DNA of 35,192 bases from Clostridiales bacterium (GCA_014799595.1 JAAVHR010000141.1:1-35192), one strand, 5' to 3'. Counted from the first letter of the stretch, positions 24,210 to 33,123 are shown. Numbers and translations: made by a program. The notes: generated from the sequence alone by a model not told the origin.

Positions 24210-25916
24210 ATGAAGAAAAGGATAAAAAAAGCTTGTGCAGTAACGATGCTTGGAACACTTCTAGTAGGTAGTATTCCTATGTATCAAGGATTCGCAGCAA
24301 CAAAGAATCTGAAAGTAAATAGTAAAAATATCACATTAGCTGTGGGAGAAAAAAAGACTCTCTCTGCCAACATGACAGCTACCTTTAAGACTTCAAATAA
24401 AAAGGTAGTCAGTTTAAAAAATGTAAAGAAAAAGAAATGTACTTTAGTAGCTAAAAAACAAGGTAACTGTACCATTACTGTAAAAGCAAAGAATAAAAAA
24501 ACAATTAAAGTTAAGATTAAAGTAAAGAAAAAATCTCCTAAGGTAACTGTAAAACCAGTTGTTACAGTGTTACCTACAGCAACTTCTACAATAATACCAA
24601 TGCCAACAGCGGACAAAACAGATACACCAGCAAATACCACGATACCACAGGAGACAGAAAGTGTAAAAGAAGATACAGATACTATAGGTGGAAAAGTCAA
24701 TAATTTAGGGTATAACTTATCAAAGCTATTAGCACAGACAGAGGAAAAAGATGGAAACCGAGTGATTTCTTCTTACAGTATTTTAATGGCATTGACCATG
24801 TTAGACAATGGAGCGAATGGAGAAACTAAAGCAGAGATTGAAAAAGCACTTGGGATTACGGATTTAGATGCATGGAATGAAGAATTTAGCAAATACTTCA
24901 AGAATAATTGTAATGATACTATACAAAATCATGATGTAAATGAAAAAGACGATCCTAATAATAAATTGTATTACAAAGATTTACGTTTTAAGCCAGAATT
25001 AAGTTGTGCAAATTCTTTTTGGTATAATGATAGCCAATTTTCTTTTGACAGCAAGGTACAACAGGATTATATGGATAAGATAAAGACAAATTATCTGGCA
25101 CAATGTATGCCATTGGATTTCTCAAACCCAAAGAGAAATCCGAAAGATGATATAAACCAATGGGTGGAAGAGAAAACCAACCAGAAAATTAAAAATTTAT
25201 TGTCTGATGATTTAATAAAGAATGAAACAGAAGCTGTATTAGTAAATACTTTGTATTTTAATGGCTGTTGGGACAATACTTTTGATGACTACAGAACCCG
25301 TGAAAAGGACTTCTATGGAAAAAATAAAACTACAAAAGTTGATATGATGCAGCAGTCAGAAGAATATTATTCCTATTATGAACAAGGTTCCATTATGGGA
25401 TTAGAATTACCATTTTATGGTGATAGTGATTTAGTGATGGATGTGATTACATCAAAAGAGCAGACCGAAGACGGAATATCACTTTATGAGCAAATGTCTA
25501 ACACGGAGAAAAATGAATTTTATCAATCATTGGGAAATGCAAAAGAACAGCTTGTGAATTTACAGTTACCAAAATTCAAATTAGAATATGGAACAGTGAA
25601 TATAACAAACCAATTGAAAGAACTGGGAATGAAACAGGCATTTGATAAAGATTATGCAGATTTTCCGGGAATGCGGGGAGAAAATATAGACAATATTTAT
25701 GTGGATAGTGTGATACATAAGGCAGTCATTGAGGTAGGAGAATCAGGAGCAACTGCTGCGGCAGCAACCGCAATCATTATGGAGAATGCAACTGCGATTG
25801 ATCCATCGAAGAAGCCTGCACCAATTGAGTTTAATGTAAACCGTCCATTTGTGTTTGCAATCAGGGATAAGCAAACAAATATGATTTACTTTATGGGACA
25901 GATTAATAATTTGTAG
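24210..25916 (+). CDS. Secreted serpin with N-terminal Big2 domain
   Basis: 568 residues, ATG 24210 after GAAAGGAAG. A Sec signal peptide (KKACAVTMLGTLLVGSIPMY) is followed by a bacterial Ig-like Big2 domain (about 32-105), a Thr/Pro linker (about 110-155), and a serpin domain to the end. Serpin signatures include SYSILMALTMLDNGANGETK, VLVNTLYFNGCWDNTF and FNVNRPFVFAIRD. The reactive-loop hinge GESGATAAAAT (about 510-520) has the small residues required for an inhibitory serpin. With a standard loop length, P1-P1' would be Ala527-Thr528, which fits elastase-like proteases, as known for gut bacterial serpins of Bifidobacterium and Eubacterium. It is probably cell-surface associated through Big2. 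The target is inference. Confidence 0.92.
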   Translation: MKKRIKKACAVTMLGTLLVGSIPMYQGFAATKNLKVNSKNITLAVGEKKTLSANMTATFKTSNKKVVSLKNVKKKKCTLVAKKQGNCTITVKAKNKKTIKVKIKVKKKSPKVTVKPVVTVLPTATSTIIPMPTADKTDTPANTTIPQETESVKEDTDTIGGKVNNLGYNLSKLLAQTEEKDGNRVISSYSILMALTMLDNGANGETKAEIEKALGITDLDAWNEEFSKYFKNNCNDTIQNHDVNEKDDPNNKLYYKDLRFKPELSCANSFWYNDSQFSFDSKVQQDYMDKIKTNYLAQCMPLDFSNPKRNPKDDINQWVEEKTNQKIKNLLSDDLIKNETEAVLVNTLYFNGCWDNTFDDYRTREKDFYGKNKTTKVDMMQQSEEYYSYYEQGSIMGLELPFYGDSDLVMDVITSKEQTEDGISLYEQMSNTEKNEFYQSLGNAKEQLVNLQLPKFKLEYGTVNITNQLKELGMKQAFDKDYADFPGMRGENIDNIYVDSVIHKAVIEVGESGATAAAATAIIMENATAIDPSKKPAPIEFNVNRPFVFAIRDKQTNMIYFMGQINNL

Positions 25917-25983
25917 CAACCGTTTAGAAAAAGTAAAACGGATATATAAATAGTTAGATATGGTAGAGAGGAAATGTGAAAAC

Positions 25984-27000
25984 ATGATGGGTTTCAAAAG
26001 AGTTTCTGCACTAATGGTAGCAGGAGTGATAGGAATTACATATACATGTAGCGGTGTGCCAGTAATATATGCAATGAATGGGAAAAATACTTCTTATTAT
26101 ACAGTAGAATCTGGATTTGCTACTGTAATGGAGGAAGGAATTACAACTCTAAAAGATATTTCAGAAATGGAAGATGCTATAAAAACAGTGAATCTGGAAG
26201 GAGTCATGGGAACAGAGTTTCCTATGGAAACAGCAACCCAAGGAGCTGTTATGGAAACAAAGACTCCAGAAGAGACTATGTTTCCTGGGAATACCAAGCC
26301 GCCATTTGAAGAGCCTGCAAAAACACCAGTAATTCCTGTACATACTGAGGAATCTGTTAAAACCTCTTCACCAATAACTACCTTTTCACCAGAGGTAACA
26401 GATATACCAATAAAAACTACATTACCAATTAACACAACAACTGCACCAAGTAACAACACAGCAACAACAGAAAAACCGGACTCAAATATTAATGAACAGT
26501 ATTGCAGAATAACCTATCAGCTAAATGGCGGAAAAAATCATAAAAATAATCCCATTAAAGTAAAGAAAAAAGGTGTAAGTGTGGTATTAAATGCACCTAG
26601 TAAAGCAAAATATACTTTTGTTGGCTGGTATACAGATACAAAATATACCAACAAAGTTACCACTGTTGGAAATACCTCTTTATCTTTTCTAACTCTTTAT
26701 GCAAAATGGAAGAAGGTAACAGTAAAACAGGTAATGTTTTCGGTAGTAAAGAAAAAGGGAACAGACAGTATCCTTGTGAAAGTAAAAAAAGAAAATGGAG
26801 TAAAAGGATTTGAATATGTGTATGCTAAGGACTCATGTTTCAAACGAAAATACCGGCTTCGTACCAAAAAGAATCCCAAAACCCTGTCAAAACTTACGAA
26901 GAAAAAAACATATTATATAAAAGTGCGTGCCTATAAGCTGGATTCTACTGGAAAAAAGATATATGGTACTTATAGTAGGATAAGGAAGGTAAAATTGTAA
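25984..27000 (+). CDS. Secreted protein with InlB B-repeat and C-terminal Fn3-like domain
   Basis: About 338 residues from ATG 25984 (the track start at 25960 is upstream of the AGAGG site). A signal peptide (RVSALMVAGVIGITYTCSG) is followed by a region rich in Thr, Pro and Glu (about 80-170), an InlB/Flg_new beta-grasp repeat (ITYQLNGGKNHKNN, FVGWYTDTKY, LTLYAKWKKV; about 178-250), and a basic C-terminal domain resembling fibronectin type III (KTYYIKVRAYKLDSTGKKIYG). It lies 67 bp after the serpin gene, with a similar Thr/Pro linker, so the two secreted products are likely made together. No catalytic domain is seen; an adhesin or wall-binding role is plausible. Confidence 0.82.
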   Translation: MMGFKRVSALMVAGVIGITYTCSGVPVIYAMNGKNTSYYTVESGFATVMEEGITTLKDISEMEDAIKTVNLEGVMGTEFPMETATQGAVMETKTPEETMFPGNTKPPFEEPAKTPVIPVHTEESVKTSSPITTFSPEVTDIPIKTTLPINTTTAPSNNTATTEKPDSNINEQYCRITYQLNGGKNHKNNPIKVKKKGVSVVLNAPSKAKYTFVGWYTDTKYTNKVTTVGNTSLSFLTLYAKWKKVTVKQVMFSVVKKKGTDSILVKVKKENGVKGFEYVYAKDSCFKRKYRLRTKKNPKTLSKLTKKKTYYIKVRAYKLDSTGKKIYGTYSRIRKVKL

Positions 27001-27026
27001 ATCTGGTGCAATTTGCAGATTAACTT

Positions 27027-27050
27027 CCAGCCAGTGGAGCGACTGGCTGG
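27027..27050. repeat. Short GC-rich hairpin before the response-regulator gene
   Basis: CCAGCCAGT (27027-27035) and ACTGGCTGG (27042-27050) form a perfect 9-bp stem. GGGTGAACAG follows, resembling the tail of the tripartite elements. It may be a remnant of one, or a terminator for the secreted-protein genes lacking a T-run. Confidence 0.5.
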
Positions 27051-27096
27051 GGGTGAACAGGAATTAGAAATTACAAAGGGGAATGGATGGTAGAAA

Positions 27097-27768
27097 ATGG
27101 AAAGAAGATTACTGATTGTAGAAGATGAAAGAAAAATAAGAAATCTCATCCGGGATTATTTTGAAATGAAGGGTTATGAAGTTTTAGAAGCGGAGAATGG
27201 CAAGGAAGCATTAGAAATTACAGCAAAGGACAAAGTTGATATTGTATTTTTGGATATCATGATGCCAGGAATGGACGGAATGATGGTTTGTCAGGAAATA
27301 AGAAAAGAAAATGATATGCCAATTTTATTCCTTACCGCACTGTATGATGAAGAAAGCAAGCTAAAGGGATATTCCAGCGGAGCAGATGATTATGTGACAA
27401 AACCTTTTTCGCTGGAGGTTCTCTTGGCAAAAACAGAGGCTTTATTAAAACGGTATAAGGGAAATGTTAACCACAAAAATTTTTTGGAGTCAAAAGGACT
27501 AAAATTGGATATCCGGAGTAGAATTCTTCTAATAGAAGGAAAAGAAGTTTTTCTTGCAGCAAAAGAGTTTGATATTTTGCAGTTATTCTTGGAACATAAA
27601 GGACAAGTGATTTCCAGAGATCAGATTTTAGATCGTGTATGGGGAGAGGAATATTATGGATATGACAGAACTGTAGATACCCATATAAAAAAATTAAGAA
27701 AGGCAATTGGAGATAGTGCAAAATGCCTGCAAACCATTTACAAAGCAGGATATATTTGGAAGGAGTAA
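27097..27768 (+). CDS. OmpR-family response regulator
   Basis: 223 residues, ATG 27097. The N-terminal receiver has the acidic pocket (IVEDERK), the phospho-acceptor Asp in VFLDIMMPGMDGM (about residue 53), and the conserved Thr and Lys (LFLTALYD, YVTKPFSLE). The C-terminal winged-helix DNA-binding domain (LAAKEFDILQLFLEHKGQVISRDQI, GYDRTVDTHIKKLRKAIG) is of the OmpR/PhoB type. It is followed after 4 nt by a histidine kinase gene, its evident partner. Targets are unknown; the adjacent secreted serpin and InlB-repeat genes, or the kinase operon itself, are possible by position. Confidence 0.95.
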   Translation: MERRLLIVEDERKIRNLIRDYFEMKGYEVLEAENGKEALEITAKDKVDIVFLDIMMPGMDGMMVCQEIRKENDMPILFLTALYDEESKLKGYSSGADDYVTKPFSLEVLLAKTEALLKRYKGNVNHKNFLESKGLKLDIRSRILLIEGKEVFLAAKEFDILQLFLEHKGQVISRDQILDRVWGEEYYGYDRTVDTHIKKLRKAIGDSAKCLQTIYKAGYIWKE

Positions 27769-27772
27769 TAAG

Positions 27773-29464
27773 ATGAGAAAAAAAAGGTGGCATGGAAATG
27801 TATTCATTTTAATTTCTCTGATACTCCTTCTTGTTTTTTGTCTTGGGTTAGGTGGAATGACCTATATTGACAGTCAGGCTGTGAAAAAAGAAATGGAAGA
27901 AAGAATAGAGAAAGCAGATAGGAAGTGTAAGAAACTTCTTCGGGAATTTGAAAGTGGAGAAAATAATATAGAAGAAGATATGTTTTATTTTTCTCAGGAA
28001 ATGGAAAATATTTATGATATTATTCAAGGGGAAAACATTGGCTTTTATGGAAAAATAGAGGGAGATACAGGAGAAATCATTTACGAAAATGGGGATAAAG
28101 TCTTTTATCATGTTTATGAACAATATGAAGATGAAGAAGGCGATACTGTCTTTGCAGAAACAGAACAGAAAATATTAAATTTATCAAATTATTTGAATTT
28201 TAAAGAAATAGAAGAAATTGCCCATCTATATAAGGGACAGGAAGAAGCAGCAATCGCAGTAGAAGGTTATGTAGATGGCGTTTATATTGTGCCAACAAAG
28301 ATAATGGTTTTAGGAAGCAGCTTGGATGCAGATTATGAAGAAGGAAACTATCCTGCATGGAAAGATAAGAATGGTAATCATTTTTATGCTCAAGTAGGAG
28401 ATAATGTGAAATATTATGTGAGAAAGACATACAAGTATGATGTGGGAAAAGGGGATATGAAGCCTTTTGTTCAAGACACAGTTTTGGAATGTGAATTTTC
28501 TTTTCTGCAGGAAAGTGAAGAAGATAATGAAATGGTGAGTTTAAGAACAGAGTGCCAAAAACTTGCAAAAAATAAAGGTGTCACTAATAAAACAGGTATT
28601 CAAAAGATACAAAAGAGAAATGAAATTTCCTTGAAGGAAACAGGAAACCAGATGATATATACTTTTATAGCATATCCTCTTCAAATTGCTATTGAACATT
28701 TAAAATTAGTTTATGTATTTGCGGCAATCATATATGTTTTGGTATGTTATGTGATTTTCATGGTGATTCATACCAATATACGCAAGCAGCAGACTATCAA
28801 TAAGAACCAAAAGATGCTGACGAGGGCAATTGCCCACGAACTGAAAACACCTCTTAGTATTATTCAAGGATATTGTGAAGGGCTGCAAAACCAGAAGTCA
28901 GAAGAAAAAAAGAAAGAGTATACAGATATTATTATTGAGGAAAGTAAGGAAATGAATGAACTGGTATTGGATATGCTGGAATTATCTAAACTGGAAAATC
29001 AGGCTTATACTCTGGATATAGAAGAAATTGAACTAGTAGAGTTGACGCATGTAGTAATACAGCAATATGAAAATTTTATAAAAGAAAAACAGATTCATTT
29101 GGAATTTTGTGGGGAAGATAGTTTGATTATAAATGGAGATTTATCAGGCATGAGGAAAGTGATTTCTAATCTGATATCAAATGGAATGAAGCATACCCAT
29201 ATAGAAGGTGTGATACGGGTCACATTTGGTTATCATAAGAAAAAACCAGAAATCCGGTTCTTTAATAATGGAGCAAAGATAGAGGAAAATATAAGGAAGC
29301 ATATTTGGGAAGGCTATTACAAGTCTAATGAAAATAATGGGAAAATGCTCCGTAGCAGTGGGTTAGGTCTCACTATAGTTGGACATATTTTAAAGCTTCA
29401 TCACTGGAAATACGGATGTGAAAACTTGGAAGATGGTGTGGAATTCTGGATAAGGGAGAGATAG
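27773..29464 (+). CDS. Membrane sensor histidine kinase
   Basis: 563 residues from ATG 27773 (AAGGAG 7 nt upstream); the track start at 27707 lies in the regulator gene. An N-terminal membrane helix (VFILISLILLLVFCLGLGG) is followed by an outside sensor domain of about 280 residues, acidic and of unknown ligand, and a second helix (LVYVFAAIIYVLVCYVIFMV). The HisKA domain carries the phospho-acceptor His in AIAHELKTPLSIIQGY. The HATPase domain shows an N-box (NLISNGMKHTH) and a G-box (SSGLGLTIVGHIL). It phosphorylates the regulator encoded directly upstream. Its stop codon overlaps the start of hairpin element B. Confidence 0.94.
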   Translation: MRKKRWHGNVFILISLILLLVFCLGLGGMTYIDSQAVKKEMEERIEKADRKCKKLLREFESGENNIEEDMFYFSQEMENIYDIIQGENIGFYGKIEGDTGEIIYENGDKVFYHVYEQYEDEEGDTVFAETEQKILNLSNYLNFKEIEEIAHLYKGQEEAAIAVEGYVDGVYIVPTKIMVLGSSLDADYEEGNYPAWKDKNGNHFYAQVGDNVKYYVRKTYKYDVGKGDMKPFVQDTVLECEFSFLQESEEDNEMVSLRTECQKLAKNKGVTNKTGIQKIQKRNEISLKETGNQMIYTFIAYPLQIAIEHLKLVYVFAAIIYVLVCYVIFMVIHTNIRKQQTINKNQKMLTRAIAHELKTPLSIIQGYCEGLQNQKSEEKKKEYTDIIIEESKEMNELVLDMLELSKLENQAYTLDIEEIELVELTHVVIQQYENFIKEKQIHLEFCGEDSLIINGDLSGMRKVISNLISNGMKHTHIEGVIRVTFGYHKKKPEIRFFNNGAKIEENIRKHIWEGYYKSNENNGKMLRSSGLGLTIVGHILKLHHWKYGCENLEDGVEFWIRER

Positions 29465-29611
29465 GTTACTATTCACACCTACGGTGCAAACAGTAACAGA
29501 ATCCAGCCTATTTATAATTCGCCTTCGGCGAAAGGCTGGATTCTTCTGTACTACTACTTATTCTTACGCACTTTGCAGCAAGTGCAAAGTGCTACCTGTG
29601 AATAGTAACAG
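29465..29611 (+). repeat. Tripartite hairpin element B (full copy)
   Basis: hp1 is 29465-29497 (GTTACTATTC...GCAAACAGTAAC). hp2 is 29499-29543 (GAATCCAGCCT, loop with TTCGCCTTCGGCGAA, AGGCTGGATTC, 11 perfect outer pairs). hp3 is 29568-29592 (GCACTTTGCA-GCAAG-TGCAAAGTGC). The tail is CTGTGAATAGTAAC. It matches element A across its whole length with compensatory change in hp3, and begins inside the kinase stop region. Confidence 0.87.
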
Positions 29612-29629
29612 AGATAGTACAGTCATAAG

Positions 29630-29658
29630 TTGTGTTTTTTCTTGGACTCTAGTATAAT
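29630..29658 (+). promoter_or_regulatory. Candidate sigma-A promoter for the AAA-ATPase/nuclease-like gene
   Basis: TTGTGT (29630-29635), a 17-nt spacer and TATAAT (29653-29658) lie about 87 nt before the ATG at 29745. The transcript would carry the solo hairpin C in its 5' leader. Confidence 0.5.
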
Positions 29659-29688
29659 GAGAAAAAAGTTCATTGAAAGTAGCAGGAA

Positions 29689-29721
29689 GTTACTGTTAGC
29701 ACCATAGGTGTGAACAGTAAC
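29689..29721. repeat. Solo hp1 hairpin C in the leader of the AAA-ATPase/nuclease-like gene
   Basis: GTTACTGTTAGCACC-ATA-GGTGTGAACAGTAAC is a 33-nt palindromic hairpin of the same type and length as hp1 of elements A, B and D, without hp2 or hp3. It lies 23 nt before the start codon, next to the ribosome site. Confidence 0.8.
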
Positions 29722-29744
29722 AGCAAGAAAGGCAAGGGAGAGGC

Positions 29745-31436
29745 ATGAGGAAAAAAATACCCATCGGTATGGAGTTTTACAAAGAAATAGTAGAGAAGGG
29801 TTGCTATTATGTGGATAAAACACTTTTGGCAAAAGCTGTAATAGATCTGGGAGGCAAAGTAACTTTGTTTACCAGACCTAGAAGATTTGGAAAAACATTG
29901 GCACAGACAACCTTACAAACATTTTTTGAAGACGAAAGAGACAGAGATGGAAATAAGATAGATAATAGTTGCTATTTCGAAGGAAAAAAGATTATGAATG
30001 CAGATAAAGAATATGTATCCATGATGGGGCAGTATCCTGTTATTTTTCTTACTTTGAAGTCTGCAAAACAACCAAACTTTGAGCTTGCCATTTATTGTCT
30101 TATGGAGCAGATTGCATATGAATATGATCGACATTCTTATGTATTACAATCTTCAAAATTATCAGAAGAAGAGAAAGAAAGATTTTTACGGATTCGCAGA
30201 CAGAAAGAAAATATCAATGATTATGTAACTAGTCTGGCTTTTTTATCTATATGCTTGGAAAAATATCACGGAAAGCAAACCATTATTTTACTGGATGAGT
30301 ATGATGTGCCATTAGAAAATGCTTACTATAAAGGGTTTTATGAGGAAATGGTGGATTTTATCCGTTCATTATTTGAATCTTCTTTAAAGACGAATAAAAG
30401 TCTGGAATTTGCTGTGATAACAGGATGCCTTAGAATCAGTAAGGAATCTATATTTACAGGGTTAAATAATTTTAAAGTTGTATCTATATTAAACAGCGAT
30501 TTTGCAGAATATTTTGGATTCACCCAAAAAGAAGTAGAAGAAATGTTTGGTGTTTATGGTTTGGAAGGTAAAATGGATGAAGTGAAACAGTGGTACAATG
30601 GATACTGTTTTGGCGATGTGCAGGTATATAATCCATGGAGTATCATCAATTATGTAGATACAACTATGACGGATTTGAATGCTTTTCCCAAACCATATTG
30701 GTCTAATACTTCTTCAAATAGTATTGTAAAAGATTTAGTAGAGCAAGCAGATTCTGATACAAAAGAAGAAATTGAAAAACTGATAGCAGGTGGAATTATA
30801 GAAAAGCCAGTTTATGAAGATATTACTTATGAAGATATTTACAAATCAAAAGATAATTTGTGGAATTTCTTGTTTTTTACAGGGTATTTAAAAAAATGTG
30901 GACAACAATTTGAAAATGATACAATACACTTAAAGATGATGATACCCAATAAAGAGATTCGAGATATTTATAGAAATACAATTTTGGAGTGGTTTGATGT
31001 ACAATTAGAAACTACAAACCGACAAGAATTATTTGATGCAATTTTAGAACAAAATACTGAAAAAATGGAAGAATGTATTTCTGGCTATTTATTAGAAACG
31101 ATTAGTTTCTATGATTATGCAGAAAGTTATTATCATGGATTTCTGACAGGAATTTTAAAAGGAATGAAGAATTATTATGTAGTTTCTAACCGGGAATCAG
31201 GAATGGGAAGACCAGATATTATGATAAAATCCAGAGATATTTTCAGAGGAGCGGCTATTTTATTTGAGATAAAATATGCGAAAAATTTTGATGAGATTGA
31301 GCGAAAAAGAAAAGAAGCTGCCAAACAGGTAGCAGATAAAAATTATACCACAGAATTAGAAAAGGAAGGATATCAAAAGATTTTGAAATATAGTATTTGT
31401 TTTTACAAGAAAAATTGTGTGGTGGATAAGTTATAA
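29745..31436 (+). CDS. AAA-ATPase-like protein with C-terminal PD-(D/E)XK nuclease-like domain
   Basis: 563 residues, ATG 29745 after GGGAGAGGC. The N-terminal AAA-ATPase-like domain (PF09820 type) has the family start KIPIGMEFYKEIVEKGCYYVDKT, the Walker A variant FTRPRRFGKTLA and the Walker B-like IILLDEYDVP. The C-terminal PD-(D/E)XK domain (PF08011 type) has GRPDIMI and ILFEIKYAK, the Asp and Glu-x-Lys of the nuclease site. Proteins of this family occur in many copies in gut anaerobes; their role is not settled, and defence or mobile-element functions have been proposed. It has its own promoter and seems independent of its neighbours. Confidence 0.9.
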   Translation: MRKKIPIGMEFYKEIVEKGCYYVDKTLLAKAVIDLGGKVTLFTRPRRFGKTLAQTTLQTFFEDERDRDGNKIDNSCYFEGKKIMNADKEYVSMMGQYPVIFLTLKSAKQPNFELAIYCLMEQIAYEYDRHSYVLQSSKLSEEEKERFLRIRRQKENINDYVTSLAFLSICLEKYHGKQTIILLDEYDVPLENAYYKGFYEEMVDFIRSLFESSLKTNKSLEFAVITGCLRISKESIFTGLNNFKVVSILNSDFAEYFGFTQKEVEEMFGVYGLEGKMDEVKQWYNGYCFGDVQVYNPWSIINYVDTTMTDLNAFPKPYWSNTSSNSIVKDLVEQADSDTKEEIEKLIAGGIIEKPVYEDITYEDIYKSKDNLWNFLFFTGYLKKCGQQFENDTIHLKMMIPNKEIRDIYRNTILEWFDVQLETTNRQELFDAILEQNTEKMEECISGYLLETISFYDYAESYYHGFLTGILKGMKNYYVVSNRESGMGRPDIMIKSRDIFRGAAILFEIKYAKNFDEIERKRKEAAKQVADKNYTTELEKEGYQKILKYSICFYKKNCVVDKL

Positions 31437-31443
31437 AAAGGAT

Positions 31444-31560
31444 GTGCACAGATGCGTAAGGAATATTGTTGCAAAAAAACATGCAACACGCATCTGGCAC
31501 ACAAAGTGTGCAATCCCCTGATGAATGAGGGGTTAGGGGAGTTGATGTGGGCTTGCCCAC
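31444..31560. repeat. Cluster of four consecutive hairpins before pseC
   Basis: Four inverted repeats follow one another: GTGC-ACAGATGCGT...ACGCATCTGGCAC (with an inner GTTGC...GCAAC), CACAC-AAA-GTGTG, CCCCT-GATGAATG-AGGGG and GTGGGC-TT-GCCCAC. The arrangement recalls the tripartite elements, but the sequences differ. The rest of the 349-bp gap to pseC is AT-rich; a TATACT at 31723 is a weak -10 candidate, without a convincing -35. Confidence 0.6.
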
Positions 31561-31785
31561 TTCGTTCTTAATCCTGTATGGTATAATTAAGATAAATAAT
31601 TGGAGAAATGTTATTTATGATGGGATTTAAGGATAATTTGGTTTTAACTGTATACATGGATAAGTCTAACGATTTTTGAAGAGAATGCAAGAAAAAAGTA
31701 GTACATGGAATGACAATTGTGATATACTTTTTTAAGAGTAAATTGAGTTTCGCAATTGCCTAATAAATAAAAAAGGAGAGTAGTT

Positions 31786-32910
31786 ATGTATATACCTTAT
31801 GGAAGACAATGTATTGAAGAAGATGATATAGAAGCTGTTGTGGAGGTTCTTTGTTCTGATTATGTAACCACAGGACCTGCAGTAGCAGAATTTGAAATAT
31901 CTGTGGCAGAATATACAGGGGCAAAATATGCAGTTGCGGTATCCAATGGAACAGCAGCATTGCATGTAGCCTGTCTGGCAGCAGGAATCAAAGAGGGAGA
32001 TGAAGTGATTACAACACCAATTACTTTTGCAGCGTCTGCAAATTGTGTGTTATATTGTGGAGCAAAACCAGTGTTTGCAGATATTGAACCAGACACTTAC
32101 AATATAGACCCAACAAAAATAGAAGAAAAAATTACATCAAAGACCAAAGCAATTATTGCTGTACATTTTACCGGGCAGCCTTGTAAAATGGATGAGATTC
32201 ATGAAATTGCAAAGAAACATAATCTCTTTGTGATAGAGGATGCTGCCCATGCACTTGGAGCAGAGTATAAAGGGAAAAAAGTCGGAAGTATTTCGGATAT
32301 GACTACCTTTAGTTTTCATCCGGTAAAACACATTACCACAGGAGAAGGTGGTATGGTAACCACAAATAGCAAAGAATTGTATGATAGGCTTATATTGTTC
32401 CGTAGTCATGGTATTACAAGGGATGAAAGATTTTTAGAGAAAAATGAGGGCGGCTGGTATTATGAGCAGTTGGATTTAGGATATAATTACCGGATTACAG
32501 ATATTCAATGTGCGTTGGGGATAAGCCAGATGAAGAAATTGGACCGTTTTGTGGAAAGAAGAAGAGAAATTGCAAAACGATATAATGAAGCTTTTTCAGA
32601 TGTAAAAGGAATCCAGATTCCAAAACAGGAAGCAGACTGCCACAATAGCTGGCATTTGTATGTGATTCAGGTTTTGGATAAAGATAGAAAAGAAGTTTTT
32701 GACACCTTGAGAAGCAAAAATATTGGTGTGAATGTGCATTATATTCCTGTGTACAAACATCCATATTATCAGAAAAATGGTTATGAAAGAGTATGCTGTA
32801 AAAATGCAGAGCAGTATTATGCCAATGCAATTAGTATTCCTATGTATCCTCTTCTTAGCAAGGAAGAACAGGAATATGTAATAGAAACTATAAAGGAAGT
32901 TTTAGTATAA
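31786..32910 (+). CDS. pseC: UDP-4-amino-4,6-dideoxy-N-acetyl-beta-L-altrosamine transaminase PseC
   Basis: 374 residues, ATG 31786 after AAAAAGGAGAG. It is a DegT/DnrJ/EryC1-type PLP aminotransferase that adds the 4-amino group in the second step of pseudaminic acid synthesis. Features include the N-terminal IPYGRQCIEEDDIEAVVEVL, SDYVTTGPAVAEFE, VSNGTAALHVACLAAGI, PITFAASANCVLYCGA, HFTGQPCKMDEI, the PLP-binding IEDAAHALGAEY, the Schiff-base Lys in FHPVKHITTGEGG, and RSHGITRDERFL. The whole pattern is PseC rather than a generic sugar aminotransferase. It stands alone, about 8 kb from pseI/F/G. PseB and PseH are not found in the window. Confidence 0.9.
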   Translation: MYIPYGRQCIEEDDIEAVVEVLCSDYVTTGPAVAEFEISVAEYTGAKYAVAVSNGTAALHVACLAAGIKEGDEVITTPITFAASANCVLYCGAKPVFADIEPDTYNIDPTKIEEKITSKTKAIIAVHFTGQPCKMDEIHEIAKKHNLFVIEDAAHALGAEYKGKKVGSISDMTTFSFHPVKHITTGEGGMVTTNSKELYDRLILFRSHGITRDERFLEKNEGGWYYEQLDLGYNYRITDIQCALGISQMKKLDRFVERRREIAKRYNEAFSDVKGIQIPKQEADCHNSWHLYVIQVLDKDRKEVFDTLRSKNIGVNVHYIPVYKHPYYQKNGYERVCCKNAEQYYANAISIPMYPLLSKEEQEYVIETIKEVLV

Positions 32911-32950
32911 TCATTCAGTTATTAAACAGGAATGTTTTAGAGGGATAAAT

Positions 32951-33095
32951 GTTACTGTTCACTCACAAGCTTGACACTTGCTGTCAAGCTATGTGCCAAA
33001 ATGTAAAACAGCCAAGAATCCAGCCTTTCGCCGAAGGCGAATTATAAATAGGCTGGATTCCAGTTACTGTTTGCACCGTAGGTGTGAACAGTAAC
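32951..33095 (-). repeat. Tripartite hairpin element D (full copy, inverted)
   Basis: Read on the minus strand: hp1 is 33095-33063 (GTTACTGTTC...GCAAACAGTAAC), hp2 is 33060-33016 (GAATCCAGCCT...AGGCTGGATTC with the TTCGCCTTCGGCGAA loop), hp3 is 32990-32968 (AGCTTGACA-GCAAG-TGTCAAGCT), and the tail is GTGAACAGTAAC. hp1 and hp2 are nearly the same as in element B, but the hp3 stem is entirely different yet still perfectly paired around the same GCAAG loop. Confidence 0.87.
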
Positions 33096-33123
33096 GGAGA
33101 AATCAGTGGAGGGAAAGCATAAC

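Noticed and set aside
24284-24700. Minus-strand 138-residue ORF inside the serpin gene
   Set aside because: It is opposite the lysine- and threonine-rich Big2/linker part of the serpin; its hydrophobic Phe/Val/Thr composition is the mirror of that coding strand.
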